Virus record (IMG/VR): IMGVR_UViG_3300030419_001931
Span: 1-30,422 of that record
Reading direction: 5' to 3' (one strand)
Length of the DNA: 30,422 nucleotides
From: a virus
Below, piece by piece: positions 13,084 through 21,241 of this stretch; position 1 is the stretch's first letter, and the number at the start of each line of letters is the position of its first letter. Position numbers and translations under genes: made by a program. The notes under the pieces are model-generated. The model had not been told where the DNA came from and made no database searches. It saw nothing but the letters and a program-made list of their open reading frames with translations.

Positions 13084-15475
13084 ACGTGTCGAAAAAACAA
13101 TTGAAGATTACGGGCATTATTTTTATATTAGTGCAAATGATTTCAATAAGACTGAAACAAGGTATTCATACAATAACTATGGAATACGGAGAGTTATCAC
13201 ACCTAATTATTCTGTTACACATGAGTATAACTTAGATAGAGAAGAACTAATTAAAGTAAGTGTAGATAGTAATTTAGAAATGTACAAGATAAAGGATATA
13301 TTTCATTCTAAAAATATCAAAACATATGAAGCAGACATATCTCTATCTAGGAAATATTGCGTAGATAGATTACAGTCCATTGAAGAATATAATCTTAGAA
13401 AATGGTATGTTGATATTGAAACAGTAGTGGGTGGTAGATATGACGGTCAGATTAATGCAATAACAGTATATGATAATTTTACTAAAAAATATTATGTATA
13501 TACTTGGTTTCCTAAAACTAAGGAATTAAATTCTGATTGGGTAAAAGAAGACATTGAATTAATTGTAGAAAATTGTGAAGGTTCAATGTTAGATTCTTTT
13601 ATGGATTTAATAGATTCACATGACCCCGATATGATTATTGGTTGGTATATCCTAGGTTTTGATATACCTAGAATTATACAAAGATTGTGTTCTCAAAGTA
13701 TTAATGCTAGGAAACTAAGTCCTTATAATGAAGTGAGAGGTGTATATACCGATTTAAATAAACCTCCTAGAGTAGACTATAATAATACTGCTCAACCTAT
13801 TAAGGGTAGAATTACCTATTGTCTAATGACTAGATTTGAAAGATTATGGTTAGATTCTCAACGTGGAACTCTACCATCTCTTTCACTTGAGTATTGTTCT
13901 AAAGCACTACTTGGAGAAGATGCAGGTGGTAAAGTTAAGAAATCTAAATTTGAAGGTGATGAGTTTTTCCGTCGTGCTTGGTTAGAAGATACAGAAGTAT
14001 TTCTTGAGTATAACTATGTTGACGTTAAACTAATGGTAGAAATGGATGAGAAAATGCGTATTAGTGAAAACGACTTAGCACTACAAAGATTGCTAATTTG
14101 CCCGTTTGAATGTGTATTCTATAATAGTCAAATGGGTGCTTCATATTTTATGCGTAACGCAGACTGGAAAGCACCAACTGGAGTTAAAGGTAATAAAGAA
14201 AAATACGAGGCGGCATTCGTTATGGACCCATTATTAGAAGGAACATATGGTTTACATAAAAATGTAGCAGTATTTGATTTTAAATCTTTGTACCCGTCAA
14301 TGATGGCCACAAATAATATTTCGTGGGAAACTAAAACAGATGAAGAAAATGCAAATCATATATATTTTGGTACACCTAAAAATCTAGAACTCTTTGATAT
14401 TGAAAAGGCTTCACCTTCAGTTTCCTTTAATAAAGAATCTTTAGGAGTACTACCTCAAACTGTTATTAAATTAATGGAAATGAGAGATAATTACAAAAAG
14501 AATCTTAAGGAGGCTAAGACAGATGAAGAAAAACGAAAATGGGATTCAGCACAATTAGCAACTAAAAGAGTAGTAAATGCTCTTTATGGGGTTTTAGCAT
14601 ATGATGGGTTTGGTTGGGGCGACATGAAAATGGCTGCGGCTATTACTGCTTCTGCTAGATATGCTATGAGAAGTGCTGCATTTAAAGCACAAGAGTTAGG
14701 CTATAAAGTAATTTATGGTCATACAGATTCAATTTTTGTTTTAGTAGATAATCCAGAAGAGAGTCAAAAACTATGTAGTGAATTAAATAATCATCTAAAA
14801 AATAATATATTTAATGATTATGTAACACTGGAGTTTGAGAAATTTGCTAAATCATTCTTCCTATCACAAAAGAAAAATAGATATTGTGGGTATTTATCAT
14901 GGAAAGATGGAAAATATTTAGAAGAAGATGATTTCTTTATGATGGGATTTGAGGCAAAGAAAAGTAATGAAACACAATTCGCAAAAAATTTACAATTAAC
15001 AGTATTAGAAATGGTAGCACAAAATAAAAATGAAACAAATATAACTAAATATTGTAAAGCCGCCTATAATGAAATGAAAGATGGAAAGGTAGATATTAAT
15101 TTGATAGCAAAGCGTAGTCGATTGAGAACTCCGCTAAGTAAATACAAAGCAATATCAGGGGGAGTAGCCGGAGTTATGGTATACAATAATGAGATTGGAA
15201 CAATTAATCTTGGAGATAGTTATTTCTATTATAGATGTAACAATAGCAAGGTTAAAAAAGCGCGAACCTTTATGGTTAAAGAACGAACAAGACCTGTGGA
15301 CTATATCGCCTACAAAAAGGTTGATGAGGTTATTGGTGACTATCCTCCAGATTGGGAATCATTAGCCGAGTCCGAAGTAGTAAAGAAAGTAACTTTAATT
15401 TATGAAAGTTTAGGATGGGATTTACAGAATATCTCAATGCGAGGAATTCAATCTCATATAGAAGATTGGTGGTAA
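13025..15475 (+). CDS. polB: Family B DNA polymerase
   Basis: The replicative polymerase with a 3'-5' proofreading domain. Seen: an N-terminal domain with GHYFYIS; Exo I VDIET (D130, E132); Exo II GWYILGFD (D213), where the usual asparagine five residues before the aspartate is Tyr208; and Exo III YNYVD (Y329, D333). Motif A is DFKSLYPS (D418), motif B is KRVVNALYG (K514, N518, Y521), and motif C is YGHTDS with H566 in place of the usual first aspartate and D568 kept. The last residues QSHIEDWW form a PCNA-binding peptide. The start ATG 13025 gives a complete N-terminus and follows GGAAGAAG. It lies 59 bases inside the preceding gene. The family is certain. The motif changes may be lineage traits. 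Confidence 0.97.
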   Translation: MIITEVRDKVKLRWRGKKNERVEKTIEDYGHYFYISANDFNKTETRYSYNNYGIRRVITPNYSVTHEYNLDREELIKVSVDSNLEMYKIKDIFHSKNIKTYEADISLSRKYCVDRLQSIEEYNLRKWYVDIETVVGGRYDGQINAITVYDNFTKKYYVYTWFPKTKELNSDWVKEDIELIVENCEGSMLDSFMDLIDSHDPDMIIGWYILGFDIPRIIQRLCSQSINARKLSPYNEVRGVYTDLNKPPRVDYNNTAQPIKGRITYCLMTRFERLWLDSQRGTLPSLSLEYCSKALLGEDAGGKVKKSKFEGDEFFRRAWLEDTEVFLEYNYVDVKLMVEMDEKMRISENDLALQRLLICPFECVFYNSQMGASYFMRNADWKAPTGVKGNKEKYEAAFVMDPLLEGTYGLHKNVAVFDFKSLYPSMMATNNISWETKTDEENANHIYFGTPKNLELFDIEKASPSVSFNKESLGVLPQTVIKLMEMRDNYKKNLKEAKTDEEKRKWDSAQLATKRVVNALYGVLAYDGFGWGDMKMAAAITASARYAMRSAAFKAQELGYKVIYGHTDSIFVLVDNPEESQKLCSELNNHLKNNIFNDYVTLEFEKFAKSFFLSQKKNRYCGYLSWKDGKYLEEDDFFMMGFEAKKSNETQFAKNLQLTVLEMVAQNKNETNITKYCKAAYNEMKDGKVDINLIAKRSRLRTPLSKYKAISGGVAGVMVYNNEIGTINLGDSYFYYRCNNSKVKKARTFMVKERTRPVDYIAYKKVDEVIGDYPPDWESLAESEVVKKVTLIYESLGWDLQNISMRGIQSHIEDWW

Positions 15476-15476
15476 A

Positions 15477-15977
15477 ATGAGTAAGACAAAGACATATAGA
15501 AAAAGTATTATGAAGGCCGTAGAAGCCTTAAAGAAAGCCGAGCAAACAGTTATTGCTCGACAAGAAACGTTAGATAATCTCCTTGCACAAGAAGGGGAAT
15601 TATGGGATAAAACAGGTGAATGCCAGATATGCGGTTCAGAAGGATATACTGAATGGCATCATATTATCTCACAACATAGATGTAAAGAAGAAGGATTACA
15701 TCATTACATTAAACTTAGAGGTAATGTAATTGAATTATGCAAAACATGCCATGATTTAACTACTGCTTCTATGATTAGAAAGAAGTTAGATGCTAAAGAA
15801 GTAGCAGAAGATAATGCCTCCTTAGAACCTACTGAAAAACAAATTAAGTATATTAAGAAACTAGGTGGAGAAATACCACTTGGTCTAACTCGTAGGGAGG
15901 CAAGTCATCTTATTGACGAACTAAAAAAAGAGAACGCGTTACAGCGAGCAAAAGAAATAACGGAAGTACGATACTAA
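15477..15977 (+). CDS. HNH-type nuclease with C-terminal helical module
   Basis: An N-terminal coiled helix (residues 8-40) precedes an HNH zinc-nuclease core. This has C49/C52 (CQIC), the H61-H62 pair in EWHHIISQ, N83, and C88/C91-H92 (LCKTCH). The C-terminal part (PTEKQIKYIKKLGGEIPLGL, then TRREASHLIDELKK) is a short helical module resembling one often attached to phage nucleases. The start follows GGTGGT and comes one base after the PolB stop. The location in a replication operon favours a DNA-processing or junction nuclease over a homing enzyme, but activity and target are unknown. Confidence 0.8.
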   Translation: MSKTKTYRKSIMKAVEALKKAEQTVIARQETLDNLLAQEGELWDKTGECQICGSEGYTEWHHIISQHRCKEEGLHHYIKLRGNVIELCKTCHDLTTASMIRKKLDAKEVAEDNASLEPTEKQIKYIKKLGGEIPLGLTRREASHLIDELKKENALQRAKEITEVRY

Positions 15978-16012
15978 GACTTCCACAACCAAATTATAAG
16001 AAGGAATTTAGA

Positions 16013-16876
16013 ATGAGAACAGAAAATGGAATATATACATACAATTGGAACCCGTATGATGAAGACGGGCCAATACTTAAGATAACAAAATCATCACTAG
16101 GCTCGTTTGGTTTTTGTAGATTAAATTATAAGTATTCTTATATTGATAATGTAAAGCAAAAAACATCAGATGCTATGTTAAAAGGAACTATTATTCACGA
16201 TGCGCGTGAAAAGTTTTGGGATGATATGGATATTAAGAAGGCTGAATCACTTATAGAGAGTCCAATGGAAGTAGTAAATTATTTCCGTAGTCTTTATGGT
16301 GAAGCAAAAGATGATTCTTATGAACAAATATATACGGCTATGGCTGCATATGATGTTGAAAGATTAATGGAATCTATTGAAGAAAATGCTTTAGGTAATT
16401 ATATACCTGTGGGTAATGAACTTATGTTAGATGGTAGATATACTACTGATGACGGAGTAACTGTTCATTTACAGGGTATTATAGATAGAATGTTTTTAGA
16501 AGACGGAGGATATTTACCGTTTGAATTAAAGACAGGAGCGTGGAAAGATTCAAAGAAAACTATGATGAGAAAGGAAATGGCTTTCTATAAATTATTATAT
16601 GAATGTGCAGATGATGAACAAAAGAGAAAAGTTGGATTAGACCCTGATATTAACATAACACATTGGGGTTGGTTTTATCCAGCGTCAAATTATGTTTATG
16701 GTGAAAAGGTATCTAAGAGAACCACAACATCTGTACTAAAGTCAATTGATAAGTTGATTAGTCATTATAAAAATAATGACTTTCCGGCTGATTTCTTTAT
16801 TAAGAAATGTGTACACTGTGGACACTATGACCACTGTGAAGCAGTAGGTGGAGGTAATTCATATGACTTCTGGTGA
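16013..16876 (+). CDS. Cas4/RecB-like PD-(D/E)XK nuclease with Fe-S cluster
   Basis: These nucleases trim DNA ends and are common in archaeal viruses. Seen: C35 in FGFCRLNYKY, GTIIHDAREK with the motif I-type histidine, and LQGIIDRMF (the motif II aspartate). The catalytic ELKTG supplies the E-x-K, and KEMAFYKLL is the QxxxY-like helix. A C-terminal C266/C269/C275 cluster (CVHCGHYDHC) joins with C35 to bind a 4Fe-4S cluster. At 287 residues it is longer than CRISPR Cas4 and lies among replication genes, with no CRISPR array seen. Recombination or end processing with the RecA-like ATPase is likely. The family is confident. Confidence 0.88.
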   Translation: MRTENGIYTYNWNPYDEDGPILKITKSSLGSFGFCRLNYKYSYIDNVKQKTSDAMLKGTIIHDAREKFWDDMDIKKAESLIESPMEVVNYFRSLYGEAKDDSYEQIYTAMAAYDVERLMESIEENALGNYIPVGNELMLDGRYTTDDGVTVHLQGIIDRMFLEDGGYLPFELKTGAWKDSKKTMMRKEMAFYKLLYECADDEQKRKVGLDPDINITHWGWFYPASNYVYGEKVSKRTTTSVLKSIDKLISHYKNNDFPADFFIKKCVHCGHYDHCEAVGGGNSYDFW

Positions 16877-17297
16877 TAAAGTAGAACAATATATAATGGG
16901 TAAAATTTCAGAAAAGAAATGGGCAGTTAGAGATATAATTAACTTAGAACAAACTGCTAAAATAGTTGCTGATGAATCATATAAATATTTAGATTTTGAA
17001 GATATTTTTATGTTTTTAGATAAATCAGCACAAGAATTTATTAAGGAGCAATTCTTAACTAAGGCATCTAAATTTGTTAGAACTACAATGGCTGTATTCT
17101 TAGAGGATGCAGAAGTTGATATTAGTTCTTCAATGAGATATTCACCTGAAGCCTTAGTAAAAACAGAAGAAGTAATTGAGGAAGTAATTGAGGAAGAAGA
17201 AGAAATCCCAGCAATAACTTCTCTTAAAGATAGAATTAGAGCAGATGCTAAATTATTAACAGGTGATGAAATGAGAGAACAGGGGATGATTGATTGA
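16863..17297 (+). CDS. Hypothetical acidic helical protein, 144 residues
   Basis: Mostly helical, with IMGKISEKKWAVRDIINLEQ, FEDIFMFLDKSAQEFIKEQF and a late acidic repeat VIEEVIEEEEE encoded by a short tandem DNA repeat near 17174-17206. There is no catalytic motif. A GTG at 16848 would add five residues by reading through GGTGGAGGTAA, which is clearly the ribosome site, so ATG 16863 is chosen. It overlaps the Cas4-like gene by 14 bases and the primase by four. A partner of nuclease or primase is possible by position only. Confidence 0.7.
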   Translation: MTSGDKVEQYIMGKISEKKWAVRDIINLEQTAKIVADESYKYLDFEDIFMFLDKSAQEFIKEQFLTKASKFVRTTMAVFLEDAEVDISSSMRYSPEALVKTEEVIEEVIEEEEEIPAITSLKDRIRADAKLLTGDEMREQGMID

Positions 17298-18322
17298 GAT
17301 TTCCGAGGGAAATGTGGGCAGGTAGTCATATAAAAGGAGCAATAAATCCATCAAGGATAGTAGTAGAGAATAAAGAAGAATATAATAATTTTGTTAGAAC
17401 ATATAATGGGAAAATGAATGTATATACTTCTGTATATGACTTTCGAGATTTTTCCCATAATAGAGGTTTAGAACACTCGATAATACTTGACCGTATATTT
17501 CTAGACTTCGACGCACATGGCGGAGAATTAGATGAAGCCTTTAATGCTTTTATAAGAGTACATAAGTGGCTACACTCTAAAGATTATAAACATTCTATGG
17601 CTTTTAGTGGTAGAGGATTTTATATATTTGTGTACGGAGAAGTAGCAGATAATATTAGACAGATTAAATCTTTCTTCGATATATGTGTAGATGTTGCACA
17701 ATCTAATACTTTAGATGCTTCGGTAATTAATACGGCTAGATTAAGAAGGGTATTAAATACATGGAATATGTTAGGGCGTAGGTATTGTATTCCTCTTACT
17801 TATGAATACAATTATGAACTATCTTATATTTTAAAACTGGCTGAATCTAAAAGACATATATGTTCTAGTGATTTTTATATAGGTAATAAATTAGTTCAGT
17901 GGCCGGAAGTAAAAGAGTTTGAAGCATTACCAATAGAAATTGATAGTGTAGAATCTCCCGGCGAACTACCTATTTTACCTTGTTTAAAAAATGCAGTAAT
18001 GGTAGAAAATCCAAACCATAGAGCAAGAGTTTTATTGGCTCAATGGTATAATGAATTTTTATCAGAATTGGCTATGATTGAATCAGGTCAAACAGGTTCA
18101 CCTAGAAACTTAAGAGGTGATGCTTTGAGAACTATTAAACAAACAATCGCTAAAGAAATATCTACAATAGCAGATAATGATGATGTGTGGATTGATTATA
18201 ATGAACAAGAAACAATGAAACATATTTCATTTATAGTAGATAAAAGATATATGTCTGCTTCATGCAATACATTAATCAATGAAGGATTCTGTGTAGGTAA
18301 ATGTTGGAGGTATGGTGAATGA
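17294..18322 (+). CDS. Archaeo-eukaryotic primase, PriS-like domain fused to PriL C-terminal Fe-S domain
   Basis: The primase makes primers for DNA synthesis. Seen: motif I FLDFDAHGG with D71 and D73, and motif II MAFSGRGFY (105-110), where the usual histidine is Tyr110. Motif III follows around D141 with TARLRRVLNT and GRRYCIPL. The last 120 residues have C230 in LPCLKNA, then C324, C333 and C337 (CNTL...FCVGKC). This spacing fits the four cysteines of the PriL C-terminal Fe-S domain. So catalytic and regulatory parts lie on one 342-residue chain, whereas cellular archaea usually encode two subunits. Start: TTG 17294, overlapping the previous stop (TTGA), after GGGGATGAT. ATG 17312 is an alternative. 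Confidence 0.82.
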   Translation: MRFPREMWAGSHIKGAINPSRIVVENKEEYNNFVRTYNGKMNVYTSVYDFRDFSHNRGLEHSIILDRIFLDFDAHGGELDEAFNAFIRVHKWLHSKDYKHSMAFSGRGFYIFVYGEVADNIRQIKSFFDICVDVAQSNTLDASVINTARLRRVLNTWNMLGRRYCIPLTYEYNYELSYILKLAESKRHICSSDFYIGNKLVQWPEVKEFEALPIEIDSVESPGELPILPCLKNAVMVENPNHRARVLLAQWYNEFLSELAMIESGQTGSPRNLRGDALRTIKQTIAKEISTIADNDDVWIDYNEQETMKHISFIVDKRYMSASCNTLINEGFCVGKCWRYGE

Positions 18323-19014
18323 TTATTATAGATAGTAGAGAAAATTCTTTGTTAGCAAAAACGATAATAGAGTTATGTGAAAAACAAAGAGTACAATATT
18401 CTAAAGAGTGGTTAGAAATTGGAGACTATGTAATGACCGCTAATAAAAGCGTAGCAATAGAAGCCAAAAGTTCTGCTGATTTTTTAGCATCTATTAGAAA
18501 TAAAAGAATTTTTACGCAAGCATCTAACATGGTAGATAACTATGATATATCAATTATATTAATTTATGATGATATAAATTCAGCAATTAATTATTTAAAT
18601 AGAAAAGAAAATAAAAAATATGATTCGATAGCATGGAAGAATAAATTAAAAACAATGTTCGTCGGAGCAATAGGAGCATTACAAGTACAAACAAATGTTA
18701 AGGTCTTATGGGTTCCTGATTTAACTTCTGCGGCGCATTGTGTATTAGCAACACATTCACACTTAGATGGAAGTTTTCAATTGAAAAAACAATTACCTAA
18801 AAGAACTAGAACAGATGATTTAAGATTAGATATGTTAACACAAATTAAAGGAGTATCTCCATCAAAGGCAAAAACATTATTAAAATTACATGGAAGTATA
18901 GCAGAAATATCACAACTAAAATTAGAACAAATAACTAAAATAGAAGGTATAGGTAAAATCCTAGCCAATAGAATATTAAAAACATTAAATGAAGAAAAGG
19001 AGGTAAGAGAATAA
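18319..19014 (+). CDS. XPF/ERCC4-family structure-specific nuclease
   Basis: XPF/Mus81-type enzymes cut branched DNA such as flaps and forks. Seen: D5 in IIIDSRE, D36 in EIGDYV, and E48-A-K50 in AIEAKSSADF, which corresponds to the family ERKxxxD with Arg replaced by Ala. Then come SIRNKRIFTQ and a C-terminal tandem helix-hairpin-helix (about 165-225) with TQIKGVSPSKAKTLLK and ITKIEGIGKILANRIL. At 231 residues it is the short archaeal form without the helicase. It overlaps the primase by ATGA. Its last codons hold AAGGAGGT for the helicase-like gene. The family is confident. Confidence 0.92.
   Translation: MIIIDSRENSLLAKTIIELCEKQRVQYSKEWLEIGDYVMTANKSVAIEAKSSADFLASIRNKRIFTQASNMVDNYDISIILIYDDINSAINYLNRKENKKYDSIAWKNKLKTMFVGAIGALQVQTNVKVLWVPDLTSAAHCVLATHSHLDGSFQLKKQLPKRTRTDDLRLDMLTQIKGVSPSKAKTLLKLHGSIAEISQLKLEQITKIEGIGKILANRILKTLNEEKEVRE
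18997..19004 (+). promoter_or_regulatory. Consensus Shine-Dalgarno AAGGAGGT
   Basis: AAGGAGGT, nine bases before ATG 19014, is the closest match to the full anti-16S consensus in the window. It is embedded in the last codons of the XPF gene and suggests strong translation of the helicase-like protein. Confidence 0.6.
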
Positions 19015-20540
19015 TGGGACAAGACTATGATATAGACGCGTGGGAAATTTACGACAAATTAGATGAAATCAGAAAAGATGAAGTCTATACTACATTAAGA
19101 AGTGAATCAGTAACCTTACCCGATGATGTAAAACGTTGGGTAGATGTAGTGGGGCAATATTCGTTACATAATGAATATCCAGCCACTATGGGTTACTTTG
19201 TAACAATTGGGCAGATTCTAAAAGATTCCGTTAGAATCCCAATAGGGCGATTAGCCCTTGACCCAAGAATCCACTTTTGTTGGATTCAATCAGCAAGGTC
19301 AGGAAAAACAACTATGTTTGATTTTCTTATGCCTGTATGGAATAGATTATTTGAATTAACAAATACTCACCCTACTAGATTAAAGGAACCAAGATTACCT
19401 CTTAGGGGTGTTAAAGAATTTAATTTACAGAACCCAGATAGTTTTACGGACCAAGCCCTACTAGGAACACTTAAGGTTAATCAACCTAATCCAGACTATG
19501 ATAGAGGTCAAGCAAACGAAGAAGATTATAATATACCCGAAGTTACAGACATTCCTATTTATGGTAGTTTGTATGGTAGCGGTATTATTGCTTTTGATGA
19601 ATTTGAACATTCTGGTATTTTTAAAGAATCACAACATAAATCTGAAACTGTAATGTTATTTCAAAAGTTCATGAATCGTTTAGATTCAGATACACATTTA
19701 ATTAAAAAGCGATTAACTGAATGGGGTAAGGATTTGATAGTAGATTCACAAAGGTCTTTATGGGCTACAACATTACCGCCCGAAGGTCTTGAAAGAGTTA
19801 TCCTAACTAAAGGTGTATTTCAACGTATGTGGTTATATGTTAGAGAAGTGCCCGAATCCCTTAAACAAAAAATGGAAGAGGAATATATCTCTAATATAGG
19901 AATGATTATTGATGGTGATGAAAATGCTAATAGTCAATACACCGAAGAGTTTGCAGAAATGATGTATAGTACTTATAGATGGGTACAGAATAGATTAGAA
20001 CAAGTAAACGGTGATAGAAGAAAGGTAGTAGTATGGAGTCCTGATGCACAAAAGAAACTAATGGTAGTTCATAGAGGAATGCGTAAGTATATGGAAGGTA
20101 TCGAGGACCAAGTATTTGAAGCACTAAATACATTCCTTATGAATATTATTAACAACATTTCTATTGCTGCCGCTTTATGTGCAATATCAGAAAGAACACA
20201 TATTATACAACCTAGACATATTGATATGGGTAGACAATTAACTGATGCTAGTTTTGATTCAATAACCACATGGTTTTCAGATAAACTTAAGGCATCACCA
20301 AAAAGAAGAATTTCTAACCAAACAGAAAGTATTTATAGAACAGTTTACAATTCTTGCAAAAAGGTTAGAATTGATGGAGATAATGGTTGGGTTCTTAAAA
20401 CTAATTTGGTACACTCTTATGCAAAACATTTGGGTTGCGCCACAAGTAAGTTTTATAGAACATGGCCAGAAGTATCTCACTTATTTGAAGAAAAAAGAAA
20501 TAAAAAATCTTATGTAAAATTGAGGGAACAAAATGAATAA
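19014..20540 (+). CDS. Predicted replicative helicase-like P-loop ATPase
   Basis: The P-loop is SARSGKTT with K98, preceded by Gln where Gly or Ala is usual. Walker B is GIIAFDEFEHSG with D195 and E196. Later come a possible sensor strand SLWATTLPPEG and an arginine-containing GVFQRMWLYVREVP. A helical region follows (ALNTFLMNIINNISIAAALCAI, then IIQPRHIDMGRQL), as in DUF3987-type proteins or the MCM lid. The last 90 residues look like a winged helix (NLVHSYAKHLGCATSKFYR). The N-terminal 90 residues are helical. The place between primase/XPF genes and the exonuclease fits the missing fork helicase. MCM, DUF3987-like or another AAA+ type cannot be separated by eye. Confidence 0.65.
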   Translation: MGQDYDIDAWEIYDKLDEIRKDEVYTTLRSESVTLPDDVKRWVDVVGQYSLHNEYPATMGYFVTIGQILKDSVRIPIGRLALDPRIHFCWIQSARSGKTTMFDFLMPVWNRLFELTNTHPTRLKEPRLPLRGVKEFNLQNPDSFTDQALLGTLKVNQPNPDYDRGQANEEDYNIPEVTDIPIYGSLYGSGIIAFDEFEHSGIFKESQHKSETVMLFQKFMNRLDSDTHLIKKRLTEWGKDLIVDSQRSLWATTLPPEGLERVILTKGVFQRMWLYVREVPESLKQKMEEEYISNIGMIIDGDENANSQYTEEFAEMMYSTYRWVQNRLEQVNGDRRKVVVWSPDAQKKLMVVHRGMRKYMEGIEDQVFEALNTFLMNIINNISIAAALCAISERTHIIQPRHIDMGRQLTDASFDSITTWFSDKLKASPKRRISNQTESIYRTVYNSCKKVRIDGDNGWVLKTNLVHSYAKHLGCATSKFYRTWPEVSHLFEEKRNKKSYVKLREQNE

Positions 20541-21141
20541 CGTATTATCAATAGATATAGAAACACAAAATTTAAGTCATGAAATTGGGGGTTGGGGCAA
20601 TCCTCATTTATTTAAGGTAGCCTGTGTAGCAACATGGGATGGAAATAATGCAACAATTTATTCTGATGAAGGAGGCGAATCAGATTTATGCAAAAGCGAT
20701 GAGACTATTTGGAAGCCTCTAAAACAATTAAAATATGATTTAGATGACCATTTTCAAAAGGGTGGTAAGTTACTAGGACATAACATTAATGTCTTTGATT
20801 TGCCTGTATTGCGAGACTCTATGGATATTTATATTGTTAGAAAATATCTACAAGAAAAAGAAGAACGCTGTATAGATACATCTCAGTTATTATCTAAAGC
20901 AACTGGTAAGAGAATTCATTTAGATAATGCTGTAAAATGTACCTTAGAAACAGGTAAGTTAATGGAAGGAACTGATGCGGTAGTTAAATGGAGAGCAGGT
21001 GAATTTGAAGAAGTGCTTAAGTACTGTATAAGTGATACTAAACTAACTTATGATTTGTGGAAACATGGACAAGATAAAGGGTTCATTAAATTTTATGATG
21101 AAGAAAACGATTTAATGGAAAATGTAAACATTGAATGGTAA
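20533..21141 (+). CDS. DEDDy 3'-5' exonuclease (DnaQ/RNase-T-like fold)
   Basis: A stand-alone proofreading or trimming exonuclease. Seen: Exo I LSIDIET (D8, E10), Exo II GHNINVFD (N84, D89) and Exo III YCISD (Y164, D168), the complete DEDDy set. At 202 residues it is only the catalytic domain. It is the last gene of the rightward array, overlaps the helicase-like gene by eight bases, and is followed directly by the terminator hairpin. It has the intact Exo II asparagine that PolB lacks, so it may assist proofreading. That link is inference. Confidence 0.88.
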   Translation: MNNVLSIDIETQNLSHEIGGWGNPHLFKVACVATWDGNNATIYSDEGGESDLCKSDETIWKPLKQLKYDLDDHFQKGGKLLGHNINVFDLPVLRDSMDIYIVRKYLQEKEERCIDTSQLLSKATGKRIHLDNAVKCTLETGKLMEGTDAVVKWRAGEFEEVLKYCISDTKLTYDLWKHGQDKGFIKFYDEENDLMENVNIEW

Positions 21142-21147
21142 AAAAAC

Positions 21148-21192
21148 GACTCTCGGCCTTCGGGCCGGGGGTCAAATTTTTTTTGGTTTTTT
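21148..21192 (+). terminator. Hairpin terminator with TTCG loop at the convergent boundary
   Basis: An 11-pair stem (21148-21158 with 21163-21173; two G-U pairs) closes a TTCG tetraloop. T8 (21177-21184) and T6 (21187-21192) follow. It begins seven bases after the last rightward stop codon. In leftward RNA the two G-U pairs become A-C mismatches, so the structure is built for rightward transcripts. T-runs alone end archaeal transcription, and the hairpin may add stability to the 3' end. Confidence 0.8.
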
Positions 21193-21241
21193 CTCACATC
21201 ATAAAATTTTATAATTAAAAAAATTATTTTTTTTATAATAC
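21193..21241 (-). terminator. AT-rich repeats and T-runs ending the leftward transcripts
   Basis: Immediately after the leftward module's last stop (21242-21244) lies an almost pure A/T stretch. It holds the inverted repeat ATAATT-5-AATTAT (21211-21227) and the palindrome ATAAAATTTTAT (21201-21212). On the minus strand it gives a T7 run (21217-21223), enough for archaeal termination. The stretch contains no gene. Confidence 0.5.

Noticed and set aside
15477-15977. HNH protein as a homing endonuclease in an intron or intein
   Set aside because: PolB is intact with no break in its motifs and no intron-like sequence is visible. The gene has its own ribosome site and replication-operon context.
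16013-16876. Cas4-like nuclease as a sign of a CRISPR-Cas system
   Set aside because: No repeat-spacer array and no other cas gene is seen. The gene is embedded in a replication operon, and such nucleases are common in archaeal viruses.
16859-17329. 156-residue minus-strand frame opposite the acidic protein
   Set aside because: It lies antisense to a gene with a clear ribosome site and coupling on both sides. Its serine/isoleucine-rich translation mirrors the plus-strand Glu/Asp codons, typical of a shadow frame.
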